From Streptomyces sp. ITFR-21 (GTDB taxonomy: Bacteria > Actinomycetota > Actinomycetes > Streptomycetales > Streptomycetaceae): a stretch of DNA of 64,000 bases. The position numbers and the translations under genes were made by a program. This document shows positions 9,208 through 17,148 of this stretch, piece by piece; the stretch's first letter is position 1; each line of letters opens with the position of its first letter. Under the pieces are notes generated by a model, which did no database searches, was not told the DNA's origin, and saw only the letters and a program-made list of their open reading frames with translations. The DNA lies in contig NZ_CP134605.1 of NCBI RefSeq assembly GCF_031844685.1, positions 3,492,001 to 3,556,000 on the forward strand, in the 5' to 3' direction.

Positions 9208-10947
9208 CTACCGGTCCGCGTCCGGGTCGCCGCCGAAGCGGGCGATGTAGGAGGCCAGGTCCTCGTCGGTGATCTTGGCGAACAGCACCGGGGGGACGGT
9301 GAAGGGCGTGCCGGCGGGGAGGCCGGCGAGGGTGCGGGCCTCGTCCGGGGTGACCCAGGACGCCGTGTCGTCGGGCAGCGCGAAGGCGCCGCGCATGGCG
9401 GCGGCCGAGGCCGGGATGACGGGCTCGGAGACGACCGCGTACAGGTGGATGAGGTTCATCGCGGTGCGCAGCGTCAGGGCGGCGCCCTCGGGGTCGGTCT
9501 TGATCTCCAGCCAGGGGGCCTTCTCCTCCAGGTAGGAGTTGCCCGCGCTCCACAGCGCCCGCAGCGCCTGGGCGGCCTTGCGGAACCGGAGGGCCTCCAG
9601 GTGGCCCTCGTACTCCGCGAGCAGCCCGGCGATCTGCTCGCCGAGCTTCACCTCGACCGCGCCGGGGGCGGCCCCGGCAGGCACCTCGTCGCCGAACCGC
9701 TTGCGGGAGAAGGACAGCACGCGGTTGACGAAGTTGCCGAGCGTGTCCGCGAGGTCCTTGTTCACCGAGGACGCGAACAGCTCCCAGGTGAAGGAGGTGT
9801 CGTCGGACTCGGGCGCGTTGGCGACCAGGAAGTAGCGCCAGTAGTCGGCCGGCAGCAGCTCCAGCGCCGCGTCGGTGAAGACGCCCCGCCGCTGGGAGGT
9901 GGAGAACTTGCCGCCGTAGTAGTTCAGCCAGTTGAAGGCCTTGACGTAGTCGACCATCTTCCACGGCTGCCGGGTGCCGAGCTGGGTCGCCGGGAACATC
10001 ACCGTGTGGAAGGGGACGTTGTCCTTGGCCATGAACTCCGTGTACCGGACGCCGTTCTCACCGCCGTCCGCGTCGTACCACCACGACCGCCAGTCCCGCT
10101 CCCGGCCCTGCGGCGCCGCGTCAGACCACTCCTTGGTGGAACCGATGTACTCGATCGGGGCGTCGAACCAGACGTAGAAGACCTTCCCCGCGGCGGCCAG
10201 CTCCGGCCAGGTGTCCGCGGGGACGGGGACGCCCCATTCGAGGTCCCGGGTGATCGCCCGGTCCTGAAGGCCCTCGGTGAGCCACTTGCGGGCGATCGAG
10301 GACGCCAGGGTCGGCCAGTCGGCGCTGTTGGCGTCGATCCACGCCTCGACCTCGCCGGCCAGCTTCGACTGGAGGAGGAAGAGGTGCTTGGTGTCCCGCA
10401 CCTCCAGCGCGCTGCTCCCGCTGATCGCCGAGCGGGCGTCGATCAGGTCGGTGGGGTCCAGTACCCGGGTGCAGTTCTCGCACTGGTCGCCGCGCGCCTT
10501 GTCGTAGCCGCAGTGCGGGCAGGTGCCGACGATGTAGCGGTCGGGCAGGAAGCGCTCGTCGGCCAGCGAGTACACCTGGCGGATGGCCCGCTCCTCGATG
10601 AACCCGTTCTCGTACAGCCGGCGGGCGAAGTCCTGGGTGATGTCCGCGTTCTGCGGGGAGGAGCTGCGGCCGAAGTGGTCGAAGGACAGCGCGAATCCCT
10701 CGTAGACGGCCCGCTGCGCGTCGTGGGCCTGGGCGCAGAACACGTCGACGGGCAGCCCGGCTTCCTTGGCGGCCAGTTCGGCCGGGGTGCCGTGCTCGTC
10801 GGTGGCGCAGATGTAGAGCACGTCATGGCCGCGCTGCCGCAGATACCGGGAGTAGACGTCGGCCGGGAGCATGGACCCCACCAAGTTGCCCAGGTGCTTG
10901 ATCCCGTTGATATAGGGCAGGGCAGAGGTGATGAGGTGACGAGCCAT
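9208..10947 (-). CDS. metG: methionine--tRNA ligase
   Basis: Class I synthetase charging tRNA-Met, 579 residues. The HIGH-like motif appears as IKHLGN close to the N-terminus, the zinc knuckle as [17 protein letters not shown], and the KMSKS-like motif as KFSTSQ near residue 340, followed by the helical anticodon-binding domain. This variant, lacking a C-terminal tRNA-binding OB domain, is the usual streptomycete form. The ATG start gives [12 protein letters not shown], the expected N-terminus. A TACGAT -10-like box is visible on the minus strand at 11010-11005. I see no T-box element. Confidence 0.97.
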   Translation of the reverse strand: MARHLITSALPYINGIKHLGNLVGSMLPADVYSRYLRQRGHDVLYICATDEHGTPAELAAKEAGLPVDVFCAQAHDAQRAVYEGFALSFDHFGRSSSPQNADITQDFARRLYENGFIEERAIRQVYSLADERFLPDRYIVGTCPHCGYDKARGDQCENCTRVLDPTDLIDARSAISGSSALEVRDTKHLFLLQSKLAGEVEAWIDANSADWPTLASSIARKWLTEGLQDRAITRDLEWGVPVPADTWPELAAAGKVFYVWFDAPIEYIGSTKEWSDAAPQGRERDWRSWWYDADGGENGVRYTEFMAKDNVPFHTVMFPATQLGTRQPWKMVDYVKAFNWLNYYGGKFSTSQRRGVFTDAALELLPADYWRYFLVANAPESDDTSFTWELFASSVNKDLADTLGNFVNRVLSFSRKRFGDEVPAGAAPGAVEVKLGEQIAGLLAEYEGHLEALRFRKAAQALRALWSAGNSYLEEKAPWLEIKTDPEGAALTLRTAMNLIHLYAVVSEPVIPASAAAMRGAFALPDDTASWVTPDEARTLAGLPAGTPFTVPPVLFAKITDEDLASYIARFGGDPDADR

Positions 10948-11115
10948 TGCAGGCTGCTCCCAATTCGTTGCGCGGAGTGAGTAATCCAGCTACGGACTGT
11001 CAATATCGTATCCGACCGTACGGGTGTATACGCCGCCCCTTTTCGACCTGCGGTTACGCCGTGAGCGCCCGGCGGCCGACCGCCGACAGCAGCCCAGATG
11101 TTCACCGACGGTGAC

Positions 11116-11151
11116 TGCACGTGCACATGCACGTGCAGATGCACGTGCGCG
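11116..11151 (+). promoter_or_regulatory. Operator array A: three 12-bp tandem palindromes before the DUF397 gene
   Basis: Three contiguous 12-base units begin at 11116, 11128 and 11140. The first two contain the perfect palindrome TGCACGTGCA; the third matches 9 of 10 bases. The array ends 10 bases before a TATCAT -10-like hexamer (11162-11167) and so covers the position where the -35 box should be. A very similar array precedes the XRE gene about 1 kb away. Confidence 0.75.
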
Positions 11152-11203
11152 GATTACGAGTTATCATCTCCGGTACCAGACAAGGCACTTATGGGAGTGA
11201 CTG

Positions 11204-11440
11204 ATGCGCCGGACGCACAATGGAATGGCCGCAGAAGACCTTACGGGAGTCGTCTGGCAGAAGAGCCGGCACAGCAATGCCAATGGCACCTGCGTCGAGT
11301 TCGCGGCGCTGCCCGACGGTGAGGTCGCGGTGCGCAATTCGCGCTTCCCGGACGGGCCGGCGCTCATATACAGCCGGGCGGAGATCGAGTCGATGATCAT
11401 CGGCGTCAAGGCCGGTGAATTCGACCACCTCATGCCGTGA
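11204..11440 (+). CDS. DUF397 domain protein
   Basis: 78-residue protein with the hallmarks of DUF397: WQKSRHSNANGTCVEFA near the N-terminus, a VAVRNSRFPDGPALIYSRAEIESMI core and a short C-terminal helix. In streptomycetes these small acidic proteins pair with XRE/DUF5753 regulators encoded nearby (for example Scr1/Scr2) and modulate them. Here the XRE partner is about 0.8 kb downstream, with an ATPase gene between on the other strand. GGGAG gives a suitable ribosome-binding site. The shared operator arrays support co-regulation with the XRE/ATPase pair. Confidence 0.9.
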   Translation: MRRTHNGMAAEDLTGVVWQKSRHSNANGTCVEFAALPDGEVAVRNSRFPDGPALIYSRAEIESMIIGVKAGEFDHLMP

Positions 11441-11605
11441 AAGGCTTGTGAAAGGCCCCCCGAAGGGCCCTAAGGGATTAAAACCACCGCTGCGCACCCC
11501 CGTGCGTCTTCGTGTGTCCGTCGGCCGGCGCGCCCTCCGCCGTTCCTGCGCGTCCAGGGCCTGACGTGTGGATTTCCGTGGCGTCGCGGGGTGGAGCGGC
11601 GGGCC

Positions 11606-12085
11606 TTAGCGGCGCGGTCCGCCCGGCGCCAGGAAAAGCGCCCAGACGACCTTTCCCGCGCCGCTCAGCGGGTGCCAGCCCCAGTTCTCGCTGAACGAGT
11701 CCACCAGGTGCAGGCCACGGCCGGTCTCCGCGACGAAGTCCGGGTCCTTGGCGATCGGCGCCGCCGAACTCGGGTCGCGCACCGCGCACACCACCCGGGA
11801 GGTCCAGCGGACCAGGCTGAGTCGGACCGGAGCCCCGGTCGCACCGACCGGGACCGCGTACCGCAGCGCGTTGGTGACCAGCTCAGAGGCTACCAGTTCC
11901 ATGGAGTCCCGCAGGGCGGACAGATCCCACCGCTGGAGGGTCGAGCGCGTGAAACGACGGGCCTCGCGGACCGATTCGAGGTGGGCGCCCAGCTCACAGG
12001 TGGCGCCGTTGGCCGCGGCGAGTCGCTCAGGTGCGAGCACACCCTGCCATAACGGCTCCAGCACGGCCACGGCCTCTGTCCTCAT
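11606..12085 (-). CDS. anti-sigma-factor-like ATP-binding protein (HATPase_c)
   Basis: 159-residue stand-alone histidine-kinase-type ATPase related to the RsbW/SpoIIAB group. Visible are the N-box ELVTNALRYAV, a G1-like AVRDPSS and the G2 box ETGRGLHLVDSFSENWGW. Such proteins commonly occur beside XRE/DUF397 pairs in Streptomyces. The start is set at MRTEAVAV: it has a purine-rich ribosome-binding site, and the longer open frame runs through the operator array. Transcribed divergently from the XRE gene, so the intervening 180 bases should control both. Confidence 0.9.
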   Translation of the reverse strand: MRTEAVAVLEPLWQGVLAPERLAAANGATCELGAHLESVREARRFTRSTLQRWDLSALRDSMELVASELVTNALRYAVPVGATGAPVRLSLVRWTSRVVCAVRDPSSAAPIAKDPDFVAETGRGLHLVDSFSENWGWHPLSGAGKVVWALFLAPGGPRR

Positions 12086-12140
12086 GCTAGCCCCCGAGGT
12101 ATCTCCACGGTCCCCATGCTCATGGATCAGTACCCGGAGA

Positions 12141-12188
12141 TGCAAGAGCGTCTGCACGTGCATCTGCAAGGAATGATGCACGTGACGA
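12141..12188 (+). promoter_or_regulatory. Operator array B: four 12-bp units between the ATPase and XRE genes
   Basis: TGCA-starting units at 12141, 12153, 12165 and 12177 are all exactly 12 bases apart. The second is the perfect TGCACGTGCA palindrome, the fourth keeps 8 of 10 bases, and the first and third keep the TGCA half-site. The array lies in the divergent promoter region and repeats the sequence and period of array A. Confidence 0.7.
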
Positions 12189-12265
12189 TGGAGAGTGACT
12201 GAATGGGTACTGCGTGCTGCGCATTAGTGGCAGACTGCTGATGAACCAAGGGCGGAGCGTGACTT

Positions 12266-13132
12266 ATGAGCGCAGGGCAGCCGGGAGGCGGGTCCATCGT
12301 GCGACGCATGCTGCTCGGGGCGCAGCTGAGGCGGCTGCGCGAGTCCCGTGGCATCACCAGGGAGGACGCGGGCTACTCGATCCGCGCGTCCGAGTCGAAG
12401 ATCAGCCGGATGGAGCTGGGCAGAGTCAGCTTCAAGGAGCGCGACGTCGCCGACCTGCTGACGCTATACGGGGTCACGGAGGGCGGCGAGCGGCTCGCCA
12501 TGCTCGGTCTGGTCCGCGAGGCCAACGCGGCCGGCTGGTGGCACGGCTACGGCGAGGTGATGCCCACCTGGTTCCAGACCTACGTCGGCCTGGAGGAGTC
12601 CGCGGCGCTCATCCGCACGTTCGAGGTCCAGTTCGTGCACGGCCTGCTGCAGACCGAGGACTACATAAGGTCGGTGATTCGGCTCGGTCACCCCGAGGCC
12701 GCGGGCCCGTGGGTGGAAAGACGAGTCGGCCTACGCCTGGAACGGCAGAAGCTCCTCGTATCGGAGCGGGCACCCCACTTCGTCGCGGTGATGGACGAGG
12801 GCGCGCTGCGCCGCCCGTTCGGCGGCCGCGAGGTGATGCGCGACCAGATCCGGCACATCCTGGAGGCGGCCGAGGCGCCCAACGTCAGCGTGCGCATCCT
12901 GCCGTTCGCCACCGGCGGACACGCGGCGGGCGGCGGTCCGTTCACGCTGCTCAGCTTCCCGGAGTCGGACCTGCCCGATCTGGTCTACCTGGAGCAGCTG
13001 ACCGGGGCGCTGTACATCGACAAGCACGACGAGGTGGTGGAGTACACCAAGGCGATGAACGCGCTGGACAAGGTGGCGCTGTCGCCGGCCGAGTCGCTGG
13101 AGTGGCTGGCCACCTGCCGCGGCGAGCTGTGA
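12266..13132 (+). CDS. XRE family regulator with DUF5753
   Basis: 288-residue transcription factor. An N-terminal helix-turn-helix (about residues 14-70: LGAQLRRLRESRGIT, ASESKISRMELGR) is followed by the DUF5753 domain (about 105-285, including FEVQFVHGLLQTEDYIR and ILPFATGGHA). This is the partner type of DUF397 proteins. GGAG 8 bases before ATG is a good ribosome-binding site. The adjacent 12-bp phased palindromes are the obvious candidate binding sites, which would make the locus autoregulated; that is inferred, not shown. No DUF397 gene follows directly, so the copy at 11.2 kb is the likely partner. Confidence 0.93.
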   Translation: MSAGQPGGGSIVRRMLLGAQLRRLRESRGITREDAGYSIRASESKISRMELGRVSFKERDVADLLTLYGVTEGGERLAMLGLVREANAAGWWHGYGEVMPTWFQTYVGLEESAALIRTFEVQFVHGLLQTEDYIRSVIRLGHPEAAGPWVERRVGLRLERQKLLVSERAPHFVAVMDEGALRRPFGGREVMRDQIRHILEAAEAPNVSVRILPFATGGHAAGGGPFTLLSFPESDLPDLVYLEQLTGALYIDKHDEVVEYTKAMNALDKVALSPAESLEWLATCRGEL

Positions 13133-13732
13133 ACTTCCCCGTCCCCCGTCCGTACCGGGGAGGTTCCGGAAGGCCGGCAGCCGTTCGCGGGTGATCCGTG
13201 GACGTGCGGTGACAATTCCGGGTGCCGGACCGGGACGCCGGGACCCGAAGCAGTGTACCGACCCCGTGCGGGACCCCGTGGGCGAAGGGGAAAACGGCGG
13301 AAAGGCCGTCACGGTCGTCACGCTTCTCACCTTCTCCGCCACTCGAATTCCGGCCGGCCGCCATGGTATAACCGGCCGCCCTGATGTGACGGGAGTCATA
13401 CATTCCGGCCGGAAGTGCGAGGCAAAGGCCGGGGTTTCGCCGTCTGCGCGCGAGCCCGGACCGAAGGCCGGGAAACCGGCGCTCGCCGGCGCGGGACCGA
13501 GCGCGGCCGTAAGCGACGGGTGACCGCGGGAGTCCCGGCACCCGCGGTGCCGGAGGCCGGCGGCGCCGGGGCGCCTGTCCCGAGCCCGACACGCATACCG
13601 GCACCTGCGACGCGTCCGAGCTCAGCGGGAACCGTCCCGCGGCCGCTGCCCGTCACCGCGCCGCGACTCCCGCCGCGCCGTCACCGCGGCCACCGCCCGT
13701 CACCGCGCCGCCGCCGGACCCGGGGGCCGTCG
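13133..13732. other. Gene-free 600 bp downstream of the XRE gene
   Basis: No frame here resembles a protein. The first half is relatively A/T-richer and contains repeated ATTCCGGCCGG and CCGGCCGCC elements around 13345-13405. The second half is strongly G/C-biased with no recognisable signal. Confidence 0.6.
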
Positions 13733-14173
13733 CTACTCCGCCAGCCGCGCCCACGCGGTGACCTTGTCGATCCGCCCGCGGACCAGGTACTCGCCCGGGA
13801 CCGCGTTGCGGGCACCGAACTCCGCGCCCCGGCCCTCGCCCATGTAGCGGGCACCGATCCTGGTGGCCCACTTCTCCAGCTCGACCAGGTCCTCGCTCAG
13901 CTCCGCGATGCACTCCAGCAGCACGAAGGAGTAGGGCGCCTCCTGGTCGTCCACGCACAGCGCGAAGTGCGGGTCGCGGCGCAGCGCGCGGCCCTTGACG
14001 GAGTCGCGCCCGGTGTTCACGACGACCTGGACGTCGTCCGGGTCGGCGTCGTCCAGGACGAACCAGACGGGCGTCACGTGCGGGCGCCCGTCCTTGCGCT
14101 GGACGGCGAGCTTTCCGGTGCGGGTGCCGACGGACGCGAAAGTACGCCACTGGGCGGCGGTCATGTGCTCCAT
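13733..14173 (-). CDS. PPOX class F420-dependent oxidoreductase
   Basis: 146-residue split-barrel flavin/deazaflavin protein. The pattern GKLAVQRKDGRPHVTPVWFVLDD, VNTGRDSVKGRALRRDP and the acidic WATRIGARYMGEGR stretch matches the pyridoxamine-oxidase-like F420-binding group of actinomycetes. Substrate unknown. The start chosen gives MEHMTAAQ; the fourth-codon methionine is an alternative. It follows the DUF2277 gene by only 17 bases in the same direction and is probably co-transcribed with it. Confidence 0.9.
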   Translation of the reverse strand: MEHMTAAQWRTFASVGTRTGKLAVQRKDGRPHVTPVWFVLDDADPDDVQVVVNTGRDSVKGRALRRDPHFALCVDDQEAPYSFVLLECIAELSEDLVELEKWATRIGARYMGEGRGAEFGARNAVPGEYLVRGRIDKVTAWARLAE

Positions 14174-14190
14174 GACCGCCAGGCTAGGCG

Positions 14191-14421
14191 TCAGCCGGCC
14201 TTCGCCGCCGGACCCGCGCCGCGTACCTCCGACCCGTCCGGCAAAGTGGCGGTCGCGGCGGCCACCGCGGCCACCGCGGCGTCGAACACCTCCTGGTTGT
14301 GGGCGGCCGGTGCCCGAAACCCGGAGATCTTCCGCACGTACCGGAGCGCGGCGGCCCGGACGTCCTCGTCGTGGGCCTCGGGCGTCATCGGCGCCCTGAG
14401 CGTCCTGATGCTTCGGCACAT
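14191..14421 (-). CDS. DUF2277 family protein
   Basis: 76-residue protein with the diagnostic DUF2277 features: MCRSIRTLR at the N-terminus, EDVRAAALRYVRKISGFRAP in the middle and a helical alanine-rich tail. The family is conserved across actinomycetes but has no known function. A longer open frame upstream codes for arginine/glycine-rich sequence unlike the family, so the start is set at MCRSI, preceded by a GGGGGG-type ribosome-binding site. First gene of a probable two-gene unit with the PPOX oxidoreductase. Confidence 0.88.
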   Translation of the reverse strand: MCRSIRTLRAPMTPEAHDEDVRAAALRYVRKISGFRAPAAHNQEVFDAAVAAVAAATATLPDGSEVRGAGPAAKAG

Positions 14422-14579
14422 ACCCCCCCGCGTCGTCGCTCCGGGCGCCCGGCGGGCGGGTTTTCGTGGGCCTATCCCCGCCCCGCCCCACCCGTTTCCG
14501 CCCGCCTCCCGGGCTCCGCACGTTCCCCCGCGCCGGCCCCTTGGCGCGCGGGCCCGGTGGTGCTTCAATACTCCGCATT

Positions 14580-14600
14580 GGTTAGGAAGCTTTCCTAACC
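14580..14600 (+). promoter_or_regulatory. Palindromic operator upstream of the chitosanase gene
   Basis: Perfect 9-bp arms GGTTAGGAA / TTCCTAACC around a 3-base spacer, 33 bases before the chitosanase start. Operators with AGGAAA/TTTCCT arms bound by the ROK-family repressor CsnR are known in front of actinomycete chitosanase genes, and this matches that type. No csnR gene lies in the window. Confidence 0.7.
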
Positions 14601-14633
14601 AGGTGGTTGAGTTTCCCCTGAACGGAGACGCAC

Positions 14634-15569
14634 ATGCAGCCTTCCCCCCACACGCCCCCGGCCGGCCCGGCCGCCTCCCCCGCTGGAGCCGGCCCGCGCC
14701 GGCGCCCCCGCGCCACCCGGCGGATCGCCCTCGTCACCGCCGCCGGAGTGCTGGCGGCGGGCGGCGCGTCGCTCGCGCTGGCCGCCCCGGGCAGCGCGGC
14801 GACCGTCACCGCCGGCACGCACGCCGCCGCCGCGAAGCCGAACGCCACCGGCACCGGACTGGCCGACCCGCACAAGAAGGAGATCGCGATGGAGCTGGTC
14901 AGCTCCGCCGAGAACTCCTCGCTGGACTGGAAGGCCCAGTACAAGTACATCGAGGACATCGGCGACGGCCGCGGCTACACCGCGGGCATCATCGGCTTCT
15001 GTTCCGGCACCGGTGACATGCTCGAACTCGTCCAGCACTACAAGGACCTCAAGCCGGGCAACGTCCTCGCCAAGTACATCCCGGCGCTCCAGCAGGTCAA
15101 CGGCACCGACTCGCACTCGGGCCTGGGCAGCGCCTTCGTCAGCGACTGGAAGACCGCCGCCAAGGACACCGTCTTCCAGACCGCGCAGAACGACGAGCGC
15201 GACAGCGTGTACTTCAACCCGTCGGTCAGCCAGGCCAAGTCGGACGGCCTGGGCACCCTCGGCCAGTTCATCTACTACGACGCCATCGTGATGCACGGCC
15301 CCGGCAACGACCCGGTGAGCTTCGGCGGCATCCGCAAGACCGCCGTCAAGAAGGCCAAACCGCCGGCCCAGGGCGGCAACGAGACCACGTACCTCAACGC
15401 CTTCCTCGACGCCCGCAAGGCGGCGATGAAGACCGAGGACGCGCACGACGACACCAGCCGGGTGGACACCGAGCAGCGGGTCTTCCTCAAGGCGGGCAAC
15501 CTCAACCTCGACCCGCCGCTGAAGTGGAAGACCTACGGGGACTCGTACCAGATCCTGACCCTGCCGTAA
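14634..15569 (+). CDS. csn: secreted chitosanase, GH46
   Basis: Endo-hydrolase of chitosan, exported. 311 residues: an arginine-rich N-terminus with RRIALVTAAG and an alanine-rich hydrophobic stretch (likely Tat or Sec signal, cleavage near residue 55) followed by a complete GH46 domain. The catalytic glutamate lies in the MELVSSAENSS motif and the catalytic aspartate in the YIEDIGDGRGYT motif. The mature part closely resembles the well-studied Streptomyces N174 enzyme, ending in LKWKTYGDSYQ. Probably repressed through the palindrome at 14580-14600 and induced by chitosan oligomers. Monocistronic. Confidence 0.96.
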   Translation: MQPSPHTPPAGPAASPAGAGPRRRPRATRRIALVTAAGVLAAGGASLALAAPGSAATVTAGTHAAAAKPNATGTGLADPHKKEIAMELVSSAENSSLDWKAQYKYIEDIGDGRGYTAGIIGFCSGTGDMLELVQHYKDLKPGNVLAKYIPALQQVNGTDSHSGLGSAFVSDWKTAAKDTVFQTAQNDERDSVYFNPSVSQAKSDGLGTLGQFIYYDAIVMHGPGNDPVSFGGIRKTAVKKAKPPAQGGNETTYLNAFLDARKAAMKTEDAHDDTSRVDTEQRVFLKAGNLNLDPPLKWKTYGDSYQILTLP

Positions 15570-15704
15570 CCGGGGCGGCCGTGCGGACGGGGCCCCAACC
15601 ACGGCTTTACGCGGACGACGTCCGGTCTCCACGCTTCGGTGACCGGTGGAGATCGGATGTCTCGCGGTCCGTAGGACCCACCGAACGGACAAGGGCCTCC
15701 GCCA

Positions 15705-16193
15705 ATGCTGCGCTACCGGCTGACCCATCCGACGATTCTGGCCGCGCTGGCGTCGGCGGGCCACTGCTCCCGGGTATCGATCAGCGATGGCCACTACCCG
15801 CACACCACCGGCGCCCATTCGGCCGCCGAGCGGGTCTATCTGAACCTCGAACCCGGCCGGCTGCTCGTCACCGAGGTTCTGGACGGGCTGGCCGACGCCA
15901 CCAGGTGGAGGCGGCGGCTGTGATGCGCCCGCCGGCAAGACTCCCCGAGCCCGCCGTCTTCGCGGCGTTCCGCGCCGCCATCCCCGCCCTCACTCTCGAC
16001 GGGCTGGACCGCTTCGCCTTCTACGCTTCGCCTTCTACGCTTCGCCTTCTACGCTTCGCCTTCTACGCTTCGCCTTCTACGCTTCGCCTTCTACGAGGCC
16101 GCCCGCGGCCCCGCCACCGCGCTCGTCATCGCCACCGGCGACCGGCGCACCTACGCCAACCTGCTGCTGACCGTGGGCGTGCGCGAGGACTGA
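15705..16193 (+). pseudogene. RbsD/FucU-like sugar mutarotase, frameshifted
   Basis: The first 65 codons (MLRYRLTHPTILAALASAGH, DGHYPHTTGAHSAAERVYLNLEPG) match the RbsD/FucU family of ribose pyranases and fucose mutarotases. The frame is lost near 15905, where one base appears missing before VEAAAVMRPP, and terminates at 15921-15923. The family's middle part continues in another frame up to a 14-bp sequence present six times (16011-16094). The last part (FAFYEAARGPATALVIATGD, ending LLLTVGVRED at a TGA 16191-16193) is back in the first frame. Five surplus repeat copies add 70 bases, which exactly compensates the missing base in phase. Either a true pseudogene, a repeat-switched gene, or a sequencing error at 15905. 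Confidence 0.8.
16011..16094 (+). repeat. 14-bp tandem repeat, six perfect copies
   Basis: GCTTCGCCTTCTAC is repeated six times without a mismatch inside the RbsD/FucU-like gene. One copy is enough to encode the family's RFAFYEA motif. Because 14 is not a multiple of three, each copy gained or lost shifts the frame. Confidence 0.97.
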
Positions 16194-16332
16194 GCCGGGC
16201 CCGGGAGGCCGACGGCCACCGCGCCGACCGGCTGTCGGCGCGAGGGAAGAGGGCCGCCGGCCGGCGGGTGCCGGCGCCCGGGGGGTGAACTCCCGCGTGC
16301 TCACTACGGGGCGCCGGCGGCGTACGGACGGG

Positions 16333-16782
16333 TCAGGAGGGGTGGATCTCCCTGATCAGCCGTCCGGTCCACGGGCACCAGTACAGACCCGGCAGGAAGG
16401 CGCCGCCGGCCTCGTCCAGGTGGCCCTCGACGTAAGGGGCCGTCGCGTCGCACACCTCGATGGCGAGGTCGGCGAAGGTGACCGTCGCGGGGTCGTAGTG
16501 GAAGCTCCACTGCGGGTTGTAGAAGGCGGGCCGCTTGACGATCCGGCCGATGACGATCTTGTGCAGGCCCTCGTCGACGATCTCGCGGGCTTCGGTGATC
16601 TCGGCGTGGCCGGTGAGCTGGACGGTGAACTCCGAGCCCGTGACGTCACGCATGACGAAGTAGGCGGGGGCGGCGGTGGCCGCGGCGGGGCCCGGGGTGG
16701 CCGCGCCCGCTGACTCGGTGGCGGTACAGGCGAGCAGGGCGACCGCCGCGAGGGCGCCGAGCTTGCTGAGGATGCGTCGCAT
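16333..16782 (-). CDS. exported BP74-like protein
   Basis: 149-residue protein with a signal peptide (MRRILSKLGALAAVALLACT, alanine-rich, cleavage about residue 28) and one small domain. The core YFVMRDVTGSEFTVQL, GRIVKRPAFYNPQWSFHYDP, FADLAIEVCDAT and GGAFLPGLYWCPW matches the BP74 N-terminal-type domain found in exported actinomycete proteins; its function is unknown. Two conserved cysteines may form a disulfide. The cysteine at position 19 is not in a clear lipobox. GGAG 8 bases before the ATG. Downstream of, but not overlapping, the sigma/anti-sigma pair. Confidence 0.8.
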   Translation of the reverse strand: MRRILSKLGALAAVALLACTATESAGAATPGPAAATAAPAYFVMRDVTGSEFTVQLTGHAEITEAREIVDEGLHKIVIGRIVKRPAFYNPQWSFHYDPATVTFADLAIEVCDATAPYVEGHLDEAGGAFLPGLYWCPWTGRLIREIHPS

Positions 16783-17148
16783 CGCGTGGGCTCCGGGGGA
16801 TCGGATGTGGGCGGAGGGTGACCGCCACGACGGGCGTCACCACGGAGAGTAGTGGAACGCGTACGGAGAGCGGAAGGTGGTCCGGTCAGGTCGCAACGTT
16901 CGGGTGAAACAGGGGTTGCGGGACTCGACGGCGGGTAACACACCGTCACCGGTAATCGGGCGGCGCGGTGGCGGCACCGGGCGGGATCCACCGGGTGCCC
17001 GCACGGTGGCCGCTGTCCCCGCTGTCGCACCGCCCACCTCCGCACCGCCGGTCGGCGTGCCCGTGTCACCACCGGACCGCCGCCGTCCACTGTCCGCCGC
17101 CTGCCCGCCTGCCCGCCTGCCCGCCTGCCCGCCTGCCCGCCGGAGCGG
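16783..17148. other. 366 bp intergenic between anti-sigma gene and BP74-like gene
   Basis: No gene seen. It must contain the promoter of the BP74-like gene (minus strand); an A/T-richer patch at about 16860-16965 is the likely place. The end next to the anti-sigma stop is a tandem repeat. Confidence 0.6.
17101..17140. repeat. 8-bp tandem repeat, five copies
   Basis: CTGCCCGC repeated five times in tandem, 8 bases beyond the stop codon of the anti-sigma gene. Confidence 0.95.

Noticed and set aside
10948..11100. T-box or attenuator for metG
   Set aside because: The upstream region is short, has no T-box sequence and no terminator/antiterminator pair.
16011..16094. CRISPR-like array at the 14-bp repeat
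   Set aside because: Units are directly adjacent without spacers and lie inside a coding sequence.
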